Source: Asterias amurensis (Eukaryota; Echinodermata; Asteroidea; Forcipulatida; Asteriidae). Taken from it: DNA of 64,000 bases. The notes under the pieces were generated by a model that ran no database searches, was not told where the DNA came from, and saw nothing but the letters and a program-made list of their open reading frames with translations. Position 1 is the first letter of the stretch. Each line of letters begins with the position of its first letter. The DNA is taken from contig NC_092648.1 of the NCBI RefSeq assembly GCF_032118995.1, positions 24,208,059 to 24,272,058 of the forward strand. The letters are read 5' to 3'. The translations under genes and the position numbers were made by a program. Shown piece by piece: positions 35,301 through 47,546 of this stretch.

Positions 35301-36577
35301 GACTACTGATGTTTTTTAAAATATTTTTTTTTCATTCTACACAAGACATGGTCTGTGTTAACGTCATTACTTTGAAAGCCTTGAACCCTTGCTCTATATT
35401 TGAACAAATACGATACTTCATAAGCAATAACAACCCTTCCACCAAAAGACGCCGTAAAAGGACGCCCTCTTTCGGTGCTTCGACAATGCCGACATTCTCG
35501 TCAAGTTTCTGTCGTAACAAAATGGTGCCCAAAATCACAGCCATTAAACAAATGCAATAGAAAAGGACCACGAAAATATCAAGACGATCAGAAACATAGT
35601 ACGAAAATTAGCACCAAGATCCGTTTTTTTCGCGGGCCGTTATAGGCATGGCAGTGGTGAGGTCTGTCTATTTGAAGACCATTAAAGATCTTTACTTGAA
35701 CTTATTTGCACTGTTTTCGAACTTTTGGGGTGAGTGCAGATTTTATACCAAGATATATGTAGTGTTAATTTTGTCCAAATTTTATTTTTCTCTCTCACCC
35801 TTGGAGCACACTGATGAGCGTCTCATGCGCCTATCTCTTTTTCCTCTTTTAAACTCACAGGAGGCGCTGGTTTGGTTTATTTTTGGTTCCCCTTTTCCCC
35901 ACTATTTTTGTCTGTTGTTGTCTCAGACTTTTTCCCAAATGACGAGCGTGAGTTTTGTCTGTTTCGTGTCTAGGAGCTTTGGGGTCGGGTTTGTTTGCTG
36001 CAAAACCCCGGGGTAGCATGTCGTGCGGAAAGAGGAAGACCAAAATCCAGATTGACCCTATCTAGGCCCTATGGTGTTTCCTTTACAAAAGTCTTCTTCA
36101 CAAAACAGAAAGCGTATTGTTCGTATAGTGATAACACGTACTTTTTGTCCCTCCGTTGTTATTGACGTTCTGTTTCACCATGCAATCTTTCGATACCCTC
36201 GATAAATTTCCAACCAGGCAAAATGTGTATTTTTATTATTTTCCTCAAGTCAAAGAACTTTTCTGTGTAGAGTTCGCTTAAGAAGATATTTGTTAAGGAA
36301 ACACCATAAGCACACAAACATGCTCGTTCCGGCCGGGGCAACATGCCAATATGGCAAGATGTATAGGACTACTTTTAATTTCTGATTGCGCCAAAACCAT
36401 AACCATATAACTTCCTTCATCGAAACACTATTTATGATGTAATGTTTTCTTATTCTCCCTGAAACTTTTGAAATGTTGTGAAACAGATTTGAAGTTTTAC
36501 GTGTTCTTAGACCTTATAATGAAAATGCTACTTTTTCTGGTAATGATGAGGTCATCGAAGACGTCATAACATAAAGT
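35301..36577. other. Intergenic with unassigned ORFs
   Basis: A minus-strand ORF at 35571-35332 reads through a hydrophobic stretch (FYCICLMAVILGTILL) into a charged tail (EGVLLRRLL). It could be part of a membrane protein exon, but no partner exon was found. A plus ORF at 35648-36016 shows no recognisable motif. I do not call a gene. Confidence 0.3.
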
Positions 36578-36961
36578 TTAAAGGCAGTGGACACTATTGG
36601 TATTTACTCATTATAGTTATTAATATAAAACCTTAATTGGTAACAAGTAATGGGGAGCTGTTGATAGTTTAAAACATTGTCAGAAACGGCTCCATCTGCA
36701 TTAACATAGTTTCGAGAAAGAAGTAATTTTCCACGAATTTGATTTCGAGACCCCAGATTTAGAAATTGAGGTGTCTGAATTAAGCATCTGAAAGCACACA
36801 ACTTCGTGTGACAAGGGTGTTTTTTCTTTCATTAATATCTCGCAACTTCGACGATCGATTGAGCTCAAACTTGTACAGGTTTGTTATTTTATGCATATGT
36901 TGAGATACACCAAGTGAGAAGACTGATCTTAGACAATTACCAAAGTGTCCAATGTCTTTAA
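36578..36961. mobile_element. F2 MITE, complete, TTAA flanked
   Basis: 384 bp from TTAAAGGCAGTGGACACTAT to GTGTCCAATGTCTTTAA. TTAA is at both ends. It is a good reference copy of the F2 family. Confidence 0.85.
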
Positions 36962-37569
36962 CAAATATGTATATATATTTATATCTAGAGAACAATAAAC
37001 GATAGACCTACAAAGTATTTGCACCATGAAAGCTCTTGATGCATGCATAGTACAAACTTTACAATCACCTCTACTTTCGGCCGAAACCGGACGTTGAAAT
37101 ACATGTATGCATGGATGTATGTATAAATTGAAACACCTATACTAAATATCCGTAACCTACGCCATCTTGGATAAAAAGTGCGCATCGAAAAGTTCCCGGC
37201 CTTTAGACTTGCCATTTTTTCTATGATGTCTTAGATCAGATTGTATTTTTCCTTTGAATGTTAATACTTATCACATCCTCATGTTAAAGCCGTTTTGCAT
37301 AAATCACCAAGCTAGATGCAACTCCTATGGCCGTCTGGTAATCAGTGGAGCCATCTTGCGTAAAGTGGCGCGGCTTACAGTGAATGGAAAGAAGCAGACC
37401 TTTGAAGACCCCTTACTTTCCCCCAAAAATGTTTCTATGAAGCAAAGAGCACATCACCAGTCTTCATTTGTTGTTTGTTAATGGACAGAAATACTTGGTT
37501 CTTAATGTGCACTTAGTTCTTCAGCCTGTGTAAGTAATAGTAATAATAGTAATAACTATATAGCGCATT

Positions 37570-37868
37570 TCATAATAATGCACTTTACTTGTGCCCTGGT
37601 CACTTGGCCAGTAACTTCCCTTTAATTCTTCTCAGCTCCCTGAAAGCCCTGAGCTGCCGTGTTGCCCCAGGGGCTTTTTCGTACACAATATCAACATCTA
37701 CCTTATCAGGTACCCATTTATACCCCTGATGGGTGAAGAATAATAAATCATTTTGCTCAAGGACAAAAGTTCACGACCATCACGACCGGGATGTGAACCG
37801 TCACTCCGATGATCCTAACCACCAGAACTTTAAGGCGAAGTTCTAAATCATTCGTCCATGCCACTCTA
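37570..37868 (-). repeat. tRNA-derived SINE
   Basis: Reads on the minus strand from GTGGCATGGACGAATG with a degenerate B box (GGTTCACATCCCG) to a body with GGGTATAAATGGGTACC and ends near GCTATATAG. It is a different subfamily from the 32735 copy. Confidence 0.6.
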
Positions 37869-37991
37869 CAGTAGGGCTGAACCTTCAATATTATGCTTCG
37901 TTACTAAGCTTCAATAATCCAATTTATTGTTTAATTAATTACCTGCAATCATCGACATATCGGTATCATTACTGAGTCAGTATGACATAAA

Positions 37992-38205
<214 letters not shown>

Positions 38206-38319
38206 TAGGCTAATGTGATGTCGTGATTTTGAGGCACTTCACTGCTTCAATTATGCAGGCATATCAAACTATATTGTCATGTGTTGTTCCAGGTTTTACT
38301 GGTATCAAGGCTGGACAAG

Positions 38320-41300
38320 ATGATTGAACTAACACGTATCCTGATTGGGTCGCTGGTACTCCTGCTCATGGTCAACGAATCCTACCAGAGTAAGACAGTG
38401 AACTGTATTTCCAAATAATTACTCATATAATAACTGTGAGGAATTTTGCTAATTTGAAATTCTAATTCCACAATCCTGTAATCCGGGATAGAGCTCGCCA
38501 TGTGTTCTGAGAAGGGCGTTCTTCATGTATGCAAGGATGTGGAAGATCTATACTAAATAAATCTGTAACCTACGCCATATTGGATAAGAAGCACGCCATC
38601 AAAAAGCGCTCGGACTTAGACTTATTTATTTTTATTTTTTTGTGATTCTTATTTGTTTTTCTTCGATCAGTTATACGATTTTCATTTTGCCCATTTCTCA
38701 TTATGCCCCTCATAATGAAGACATTGCGTTATATCATGCCCCTCATCATACCTGACTCCTTTGATTCAATAGTGAGGTCGTTCACACGCCGTACTAAAGT
38801 TGGTCTAAGTCCACTTAGACCGGTTCGGGTTCAACTTTTGTGCGTGTGAACGCAAATAAAGTTAGACCGGATCGGGTTTAAACCCCAAAACTTAAACCGT
38901 CCAGCGAGGCGGTCTAAGTCTAAACCGGTTCGGGTTTATCTTTTAACACTGCGTGTGGACAGAATGACATCCGGTTTTAACTCACAACGGACGACCCATT
39001 GTGTGGTTCAATGCACACGCCCGGGACCCGGAGTGCTTGTATACGGTTTCTGTTGCCTCTGATGCTGAAAAGCACCGAGTATTTATATTACTTTCTTGCC
39101 GCTTACCGAGTTGGCGAAACCCTCTCGATCGGTGTATGCAGTTTAACACAGGCCCACGCCCATGATTTATTAAATTCTGAAACAAAATTATATTTTCCAA
39201 GCTTTTTTTGTTGAGTGTCCTATAATAAATTGAAACTGTTTTTCATGCGTATACTACGAGCGCAGCGAAGAAGCATATTTTTTAATGCTTCTCACATGTA
39301 CAGCGCTGCCATCCCATAGTGATCACTCTTTGATATCCCATAGTTATCCATCACCGATCCCGTGGATGTGCCTTTCTATTGCCGTCACCGTTACTAGCGT
39401 GCTGTACTTTCAATCTAGGAGAATGAACTGCAGTGGGCGCGAGGCTGTGTGTAGGGGAAATTCCCTACGCCAGCAATATCACCACGTTGTTGTTGGGAAG
39501 TTGGGAAAATACTGCGAAGTACATGTATTTACGTAACTTGCACGTGTATAGTTGTGTTTATGAACGAATCGGAATAAAAATCGCGGCACCAGCTTTTGAG
39601 AGATCACAGCTTCCAATCGAACAAACTAAAAGTATTTATTAAATCGGAAACAGTAGTATAAAACAAAACGCACAAATGAAACGTGTGCTGTTTCATGGAA
39701 TATGGACAATATTTTGGTGAGTTTTCTCGGCGGTTTGTATCAATATTTTGTTTGTTTAAAAAAAAAAATTCGAGTCGTGTTCATGTTTGTTTTAGGTGCC
39801 CATATCATCCCAACGGTAAAACTGTTACCGCGTTCGATTTGGCCATTTGTATCCAATAATTATGCCCTGATGATCATCCAGGGCATGGGGCACTCAGTAT
39901 CTCGGCATACTTGGTGCATGAATCTGATGAATAAAACCGGATGTTAGAGCAACGGGGTCGCGTCTACTTTGACCTCTTAAAACCGAAGATAAACCGGATC
40001 GGGTTTAACTCTGTGCTGTCTGAACGCAAGGGGTTTTTATTTTTACGACCACCCCCCGCTGCTCGTAAAAGTTAGACCGGTTCGGGTCTAAGTTAGTACA
40101 CTGTCTGAACATACCCTGAGTCATGTTTCATTAGAAGAAATAACATTGTGATTCGCACTACTTAATGTTCTTTCTTTATTATGATACATTTCTAGCCAGA
40201 TGTTATAACAGTCGGGGCGTCCGCGATACCGATGGCCGCTTTTGCTTTGATACCAGCCTGTCTTGTTGGTCCAATAAGTTGGAGCCAGCTCACCTGTCAG
40301 ACATAAACAACGAGTTCCACCTGTTCACCCGTCAGGGTAACAGTGACAGACGCTGCTATTACCGACGACACTTATACTGGGACGACCCCGACACATTCGA
40401 TAGTTTCCACAGCTACAAGAAAACAATTGTTATAATCCATGGCTGGCGAACAGGGTTTGAGGACAGATACATCATGCCACTCTGTCATTCGTTCATGAAA
40501 TTGGTATGTATAACTTTTGTGTCTAGATACCTTCCGCAGCGTTCTCATTGGTTGTTCGAGTGATGTATGAAGTGCGTTTTGGCGACCCCAACCAAGCCCA
40601 ACCGAGAAACGAGTCGGTTACCGTTTGGTTTGAACAGCCTCTCTATCGCGGTTTAAACGCGAAAACGCTCAACCGATGACTAAACAGTTTCTGGTTTTGG
40701 GTCGCCAATACGCACTATATACAAATACCCTTTCGCACTCCATTGCTCAAGCGCTTACTGTTGATTGGGGTGCATGCTGGCCTAGCTAGCGATCAAACTT
40801 GATCATTTATAGCTTAACCACAGTGCATCTCATTCCACGTCTAACGTGCTCGTAACGAGTATTGACGATAATATGTGCGTAAATCCGGGGTGGGGATATT
40901 GAGGATTGCATCAGTCACACTTCGTATTACATACGGCAGGCCGCGTATTTTTTGCCCAGGACAGATGAGGCCACTTACCATTTAATGGGCGCATGCTAAG
41001 TGGCCTCATCTCATCTGGGGAAAAAATACGCCAGCAGGCCAAATCTTATAACACTTATAAAACAATACTGTCACATTATACAGGGCAACTACAACATCAT
41101 CATGGTGAGTTGGCCATCGTACGATAATTATGAACGGAGTGTGATGGATATCGTACTGGTTGCAAAGGAACTTGCCTTACTGCTGGAGGAGTTGCACGAG
41201 CATCGAGGTTTACAGTACGAAGACGTCCACATGTTGGGGCACAGCCTTGGTGCCCATCTGGCAGGGTACACTGGCATGTTCTTAAACGGACAGATCGGGC

Positions 41301-42256
41301 GTATTTCAGGTATACAGCTAGACTTGAGTTAAAATCTAGCTGAGATCGCGATTGTTTTAGCTGAATCGGACAGGCAACCCCAGCCCGGCACCTCGCGCGT
41401 TTTGCGTACTAACACATTATGGATTGACGATAAAAACTATTTAAACATTCAATATATTTCGATACTTTCAAATCACACTTCCAGTGGGTTCTGGGAAAGA
41501 AAAAAACATGGCCAGGCAAGGTTATACACCGATGGGAACGAAGTTGATATAATTATCTATGGTGAGAACTATTATGTGCCTTTTTTTAAATTTATTTAAA
41601 TTTCGGGTCAAATTGATCGGCCAACCCAAAATTTTACACATAGCAATTATTATTTGGCTTTTATAATTGTGAGTTTACCCTATACAGGCCTCGACCCTGC
41701 GAGACCTGAATTCAGGGAGTACCTCGGCACTTCAGATTGCCATTTGGATAGAACTGACGCTGACTTTGTTGATGTCATCCATACGGATGGACCACTCCAT
41801 CTGTTCGGACTTTATGAACCGGTAAGTTTTTGTTTAGCCCGAAAATAAGCCCCAAAAGAAGATGTGTTCGGCTGAAGCTAGAGCCCCTAATTAAAAAGTA
41901 ATTGGCATATTGTGCACCCAATCTTTTTGTTAAATTAATGATATGAATGAATATCTCTGACACAGGTGGGTCACCAAGACTTTTATCCTAACCATGGCGA
42001 CCTCGACCAACCAGGCTGTTTTTTGAAAATCCACTGCAGTCACATGCGAGCAATTGACTACTACTTATCCAGCATGAAGAACTTCCACATTCGGCCCGGT
42101 CGAACCTGTTCCTTCGACACCCTGACTCGGATGTGGCCGCCCCGTTGCAGCGGGACATGCCCTCGGATGGGCATCCATGCAGAGAAAGGAGACGGCTCTG
42201 GAAGATTCTTCATCAGGATGAATTCCAACAACTGCGGATACCGCTTCATTATGTAG
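38320..42256 (+). CDS. Secreted pancreatic-lipase-family enzyme, gene B
   Basis: Complete paralogue of gene A with the same exon plan: 38320-38389, 40196-40503, 41084-41309, 41688-41821 and 41966-42256 (stop TAG). The total is 1029 nt, 342 aa. The first 23 residues (MIELTRILIGSLVLLLMVNE...) are a signal peptide. Predicted triad: Ser180 (GHSLG), Asp204 (GLDPARP), His272 (CSHMRAI). The lid between Cys264 and Cys270 again has five residues and there is no PLAT domain. Exon 4 is five codons shorter than in A. The protein is clearly more diverged from A than C is (for example RRHLYWDDPDTFDSFHSYKK in exon 3), so B split off earlier, although it lies between A and C. Intron 2 holds a 1.3-kb repeat element and intron 3 two hairpin MITEs. 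No AATAAA close to the stop was seen. Confidence 0.93.
38770..40112. mobile_element. 1.3-kb element with subterminal ACCGGTTCGGGT repeats in lipase B intron 2
   Basis: Both ends carry several copies of a motif ACCGG(T/A)TCGGGTTTA: near 38817, 38864 and 38921 on the left and near 39991 and 40074 on the right. The outer ends GTTCACACGCCGTACTAAAG and, inverted, GTTCAGACAGTGTACTAAC are loosely similar. The interior (39000-39940) has no recognisable protein. Clustered subterminal motifs suggest transposase binding sites (inference). Confidence 0.55.
40568..40724. mobile_element. Hairpin MITE in lipase B intron 3
   Basis: GTGCGTTTTGGCGACCCCAA faces GGTTTTGGGTCGCCAATACG. Inner arms include CGGTTGAGCG-type sequence, and GCGGTTTAAACGCG forms its own small palindrome. 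Confidence 0.7.
40928..41042. mobile_element. Second hairpin MITE in lipase B intron 3
   Basis: CGTATTTTTTGCCCAGG and GATGAGGCCACTTA are mirrored by TAAGTGGCCTCATC and GGGGAAAAAATACG. The stem is interrupted by a short loop near 40985. It ends about 42 bases before the exon 4 acceptor. Confidence 0.7.
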
Positions 42257-42399
42257 ACGTTTGGATAGGTTATGTTTTGATATATTAGTTGTCTTTTTTT
42301 CTCGTATAGAGACCTACTCAGAACTCGGTTGAGTATCTTTGTTTGATCAGCAATCGTAAACGTTTCTATTATTCTGCAAGTTTGATACACAGATATTGT

Positions 42400-42784
42400 T
42401 TAAAGGCAGTGGACACTATTGATAACTATTCAAAATAATTATTAGCATAAAACTTGTTAACGAGTAATGGGGAGAGGTTGATGGTATCAAACATTATGAG
42501 AAACGGCTCCCTCTGAAGTGACGTAATTTTGGAGAAAGACGTAATTTTCCACGAAATGGTTTCGAGACCTCAGATTCTGAAATTGAGGTCTCGAAATTAA
42601 TCAAGCATCTGAATGCACACAACTTCGTGTGACAAGTGTGTTTTTTTCTTTCATTGTTATTTTGCAACTTTGACCACCGATTGAGATCAAATTTTCACAG
42701 GTTTGTTATTTTATGCATGTGTTGAGATACAGCAAGTCAGAAGACTGGTCTTTGACAATTACCCACAGTGTCCAGTGTCTTTAA
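42400..42784. mobile_element. F2 MITE, complete, TTAA flanked
   Basis: 385 bp, TTAAAGGCAGTGGACACTAT to GTGTCCAGTGTCTTTAA, lying just downstream of lipase gene B. Confidence 0.85.
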
Positions 42785-43536
42785 AGGTTTTGTGTACTTT
42801 TTGTACGACACAAAACATAATGTCCGCAGGTTTACATTTTGTTTACACAGTTTGAAGATAATGATGGTCAAAATATACCCGCTTAAAATAATTCTTGCTG
42901 AGGTGCTGTAGTTTCTGAGAAATGAGTAAAACAATGTCACAAAAGTAATGTTCGTCTCGGGAGACGAACATCATTCTAATTTGTACAACGTATTTACCAG
43001 TAGTGTCATAACGATAGTCTCCTGAAAACATCACTCCCTGATGTTCACCTTTTTTCTCTAAAGAACTTGACGAGACAAGAAGCTGAAACATCTACAGGTA
43101 AGTTATATTACATACATCTACCATGAGTTTAGGGATTCCTGTCATGTTCAAAAACCTACAAAAGGAACCGACACCCTTTCAAACTCTTAGCCTATATTAT
43201 TTACTCTAATATAATATAACTTTGACAATATTTAGCGGCATGTTAATTGGCTTGTTACTTTACATATTTAGTCTTAAGCGCATTTGTCCTATAAAAGGGG
43301 GTGTGGGTGTCTGGTATAGTTTAAATAAATAAACGATAAGGGTGAAATAGTGTGTTTAACAACGCAAACATAATTGCATTAATATGAGTAGATGGTCTTG
43401 GGTTCAATTACATTTCGATCATCGGGGGAATATGTGTTTAAATGGAGGGCAAATTTGGTTGTAAACGGAGGACTCAAACGGCAAACTATGCACACACTTC
43501 TTCTGTAAGCGCCCTCTTTTTAATTGTCTACCTCCG
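42785..43536. other. Intergenic, nothing recognised
   Basis: Only short ORFs without family resemblance. A small inverted repeat, TGTTCGTCTCGGGAGACGAACAT, is centred near 42959. Confidence 0.4.
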
Positions 43537-43537
43537 T

Positions 43538-43733
43538 TAAGCCCGGTTCATACTTCCTGCGAATGCGATACGAATGTTGACGTCACAAATTCGCAACGAA
43601 TAATTCGCAGCAGTTCAACTTTGTTCAACTCACTTGCGAATATCGCTGCGAAAGGAGGGTTGTGACGTCAAAGTTACGTAAAAGTCGCTTCGCATTCGCA
43701 TTCGCATTCGCAGGAAGTATGAACCGGGCTTTA
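43538..43733. mobile_element. Palindromic MITE with GAATGCGA arms
   Basis: Ends AAGCCCGGTTCATACTTCC and GGAAGTATGAACCGGGCTT are exact complements, flanked by TTA. Fragments of the same right end occur at about 19720 and 52450 in the lipase introns (CGCAGGAAGTA...ACCGGGCTTTTA). Confidence 0.8.
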
Positions 43734-43789
43734 GTGTACGGTGGGGGAACTATCCCCGGCGTACAGATTTCCATAAGACACCATCACGT

Positions 43790-44150
43790 TACAGGCACAG
43801 GACACAATTAGTAACTACTCAAAATAATTGTTAACAACAAAACTTACTCGCGGTAACGAGCAATGGAGAGCTGTTGATTCTTTTAGAAACGGCTCCCTTC
43901 TGAAGATACAGTTTTAAGGAAAGAAGTTATTTCTCACTCAAAAATAGAGGAGTTCAGGCCTGAAGCATTTAAATAAGCATTTTAAAGCACACAAATTTTT
44001 GCAACAATGGCATTTGTTCTTTCACTATTCTCTTGCAACTTCGATGATCAATATGGAGTCAAATTTTGGCAGATTTGTTTTAATGCATGTGTTTGGATAC
44101 ACCAAGTGAGAATACTGGTCTTTGACAATAATTAAACGCCAGTGCCTATA
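43790..44150. mobile_element. Degenerate F2 MITE
   Basis: Begins near CAGGACACAATTAGTAAC and contains CTCCCTTCTGAAG, CATTTGTTCTTTCACTATT and GATACACCAAGTGAGAATAC. It is more diverged than the other copies. Confidence 0.6.
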
Positions 44151-44690
44151 AACCGGAGATTTTTGATTCAAATTACACTCTGTCAATTTGTTTTTGTTAA
44201 CTTTGAAGTTATTTAAAAACAAAAGTTGTAATGCATGAATTTGTCTCCCCCTGACAGTTGTTATCATGGCACCTTCAAGAGTATGACGCAAGAAAACATT
44301 AAACAAAAGAAAAGACAATAATAGGCAGTATTGAATTGAGTTTTAAAGGTTTCTATTAAGCTTGTATTATAATGATGCAAAATGTATAATGAATTCCACA
44401 AACAAGTAGCATACGCCCTCTAACACCAACTTTCTTTAGTGCGAACGAGGCTCAAGGACGTTTTGAGAATCTCGATGATCGTAAACCAGGTAGAGGGGAA
44501 TGAATGAAGAACAAGTATATCCAGGGGCTAAACCATTGAGGGCCCGAAAAGTAAAAACTAAAATTTTCAAAGAAATTCAATCTCGAATTATAGGAATCAG
44601 GTTAACAGATTTTACTAAGCAACACGTTGCCTTGCAACGGTCGAGTTGGTCTTTGAAGAGCGTTCTGTAATCGTTTGTTATAAAATGCAT

Positions 44691-44836
44691 ATTCTCCAGA
44701 AGACGATCAGAGCATACTGATCGAAACGTCGAGTTAAACCAACGGTTCTTTTCAGAACCACCCCAACTCATTAAGAGATTATTACATGGTGTTACCGCAA
44801 ACTCTTCTATATCTTATCTCCACCATGCAAAGTTTC
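44691..44836 (+). mobile_element. Retroelement tail fragment with hammerhead-like and histone-type stem-loops
   Basis: About 146 bp inside an F1 arm. It starts TCTCCAGAAGACGATCAG and continues CTGATCGAAACGTCGAG, a short hairpin followed by GAAACGTC of the kind found at termini of Penelope-like and some other retroelements, where GAAAC belongs to a hammerhead core (here degenerate). It then contains a histone-mRNA-type stem-loop at 44744-44759. The flanks CATAT and TCATAT may be remnants of a target duplication. Confidence 0.5.
44744..44759 (+). promoter_or_regulatory. Histone-mRNA-like 3' stem-loop
   Basis: Six-base-pair stem GGTTCT/AGAACC with a TTTC loop, preceded by CCAAC and followed by ACCCC. 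The size, loop and ACC flank are those of the conserved stem-loop at the 3' end of replication-dependent histone mRNAs, with U-A pairs replacing C-G pairs in the stem. No histone gene is nearby. Confidence 0.6.
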
Positions 44837-45130
44837 ATATTGTTAGAAAGATATTGTAAAAGTAGGTTACAATGATCTACACAAATATGCCTCGAAATTG
44901 CGTGGATTTCTTTTTACCTTGTCGACTGACACGGTCGGTCATTTATGGGAGTCAACATTTTGACTCCCATAAATGGCCGACCGTGATAGTTCGCGACGTA
45001 AAAGGATCAGTGGATCAGTATAATATTTTACTTTTAAAACATCTTTCCAACCGTATGCATTTCATAACAAACGGTTTTAAACGCTTTTAATATACCAACT
45101 CGTCCGATCCAAGGCAATGTGTTCCTCTAG

Positions 45131-47325
45131 TTTGTCACAAGAAGTATCACATCGTTTTGTACCCAGTAACACTCGATTTTAAAAATAAATCACACATGTT
45201 TTAACAAGCTGTATACCAAGGACTGCTCTTTGAGTTCCGATTCTTGTTTAAGAGTGTTGTTTGATCATCTTATGAAGCGACGTCCTAATTTGTACACGAA
45301 AGCGCAGCAAGGACCCAATCCGTAAGATAAACCGGATCCATGTTGGTTAAATTCCCCACTCGGTTTCACTAGACAGTATAGACACTCACGGTCTAAATGC
45401 ATCCCGAGGAAATGTCTTTGAACCTTCCTATTGTCCATGTACTTAACATTTTCTCATATACATGTGTGTACTTTGTACACAAATTTCCCTTTGGATCATC
45501 CAATGTAGGCTTCAGATTTGTCCACTTGGAGACCTTTTATTTTAGGTTTTCTTGTGACCTGATTGTACCGAATAGAGCACACAAACACACATGTTTTAAG
45601 ACATACGAAGTGACAAGTGCGTGAAATAGCTGTGCTGTATTCAATTTATACGAGTAGTGCAGAGGTACATGCAGCTGGCCAAATTAACACAGTAGGCAAT
45701 AAAGTGGTAGCTCAAAGACATTGTTGAGTTGAAAGTTGCCTGATTTTAAGCTTGATCGGCCAGGGATAGACCAAGGTACAGGCAAAAAGGAATGAATAGT
45801 TCTGCTGAGTTTTGTTTGTATCCTCATTTATAATAGAAGGTATGTGATGGGATCATGCCTCAAATTGAAGTTGGCACACGGTTAGTGTTGCGACTTTGCG
45901 TCTCGGGCGGCAGAGGGCGTGCTTCGTGTGCGCAATAAAAAAACGAATACTGCGCTTTAGGAAGCCGTTGTTTAAAAGCACGAAACAAATCTGATGTAGT
46001 CGATAACTTTCACGCTGCACAGAATTGCAGGTTTTTAGGGTTCAGAATCAATCATTATTGGCCTAAAGTCCAACTGCAGCCAGGGAGGGTCGCTCAAAGG
46101 GAGGGACTGCTATTAATATTGATACAGATTAAACATCCTGCACTTGTCATAAACCAGGCAACGAGAGAACAGATTAAAACAGAAGTACAGTAGGCCTACT
46201 ACTCTGGTGTGCGACGGTGTTTTGCTTGGTGTATGTATCACTATAAATAAGTTGGGCAACTTAAGGTCTCTGATTAACAGTTCTATAGTTAGAGTGCCAT
46301 GAGAAAGATATTTGAGTACAGGTCCATTGCAGATTTGTATTGAAAGAAAACATTAGGATAATAACAAGAAACAATAATTCAACTTACATCAAATGTATAT
46401 CAAACATTTCCCCTTATTTGCTTCACTTTTTGAGTTTCATAATACAACTTGGTGTTGTTCCACGGCCAAACGCAGAAAAAAATACTTTAGTGATGATGGG
46501 AGTAAGTAATTTCCCATGAGTCATTTAAACGCCCCCACCCCCCCCCCCCCCATTTAAACCAACCTCTGGTAAAGGAGAAAAATGAGTTTTATACTATGAT
46601 AACTTTTGTGACTTTTTTTCTGTTTTATTTCTATTTGAATTGCTCCCCGAATAGAAGCCATTAGGCCCAACAGTATATGACAAAAGGGAAGAAGAAGGTG
46701 GAAAAAAGAAAGAAAAAAAAAGACCGAAATGGTGAAACTTAAGTTAAAATCAGAAGTCTTTGTGTGAATCTGTTTGGGGGTATACCCCGTTGTAGTGCTT
46801 GTGAGTAGGTATACATTATTCAAACCGGGAGGCGTTATAGATACTAACTTGTGTGCGTGTGAAAAGAATTGTTGATTTGCCTCGCTAATTATCACAATTA
46901 GATAAAACCATGCGAGTAAACCGATGGAAACAGAATGATAAGGAGGGGGCCTGGGACTCGCTAAAAGAAGATTGTGGTTCAATGGAGAAAGTACTTCGGA
47001 ATCCACAAAATGTAGCTAGTTTTACAAGCACATATTAATTTTACATAAAATTTGACGAGGGGAAACGTACTCTGTTTTAGCAAAAAGCACATAAGCCTAA
47101 TGTAGATTGGAGATCTATCTATGCACCATGTTTTGATCATTCTATCAACAACAAACTTCACACAAAAGTCTCTTGAATTGTCTTTATATCAAACAAATAG
47201 CGGGCTATATATCTGGCACGACCTAAAATGGTTAGGAAACCTTCGTAGAAATAATGATGAAAGCCAGTATGTGACATAGTATAACTATTTTGTCCTGATT
47301 GTCTAGGGCATGAGTAGACCATAGA
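45131..47325. other. Gene-free stretch
   Basis: No gene recognised. A C-run (near 46542-46554) and a minus-strand ORF of 150 codons (47006-46554) are present. The ORF is hydrophobic and low in complexity and looks like chance. Confidence 0.4.
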
Positions 47326-47546
47326 TTAAAGGGACAATCGGACGAGTTGGTCTTTAAAAAGCGTTTGTAACCGTTTGTTATAAAATGCAATGTTAGGAAA
47401 ACCATACAATTTCGAGGCATGTTTGTGTGAATCGTTGTATTCTATACTTTGAGAACATCTTTCTAACCATATGCATTTTATAACAAACGGTTACAAACGC
47501 TTTTCAAAGAACAACTCGACCGATCCAAGGCAACGTATTCCTATAA
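47326..47546. mobile_element. F1 foldback, internally deleted
   Basis: Keeps TTAAAGG, GGACGAGTTGGTC and both facing TTTGTAACCGTTTGTTATAA arms but lacks the TCAAAATTTTGA centre. Confidence 0.75.

Larger units (their letters stand above)
44616..45130. mobile_element. Degenerate F1 foldback split by a retroelement fragment
   Basis: Ends (AACACGTTGCCTTGC; AAGGCAATGTGTTCCTC) and centre (GTCAACATTTTGACTCCC) are those of F1 but mutated, and the TTAA flanks are lost. The left arm is interrupted at 44691-44836 by unrelated sequence. Confidence 0.75.

Noticed and set aside
46554-47006. 150-codon minus-strand ORF
   Set aside because: Low-complexity hydrophobic translation, no splice or promoter support and no recognised family.
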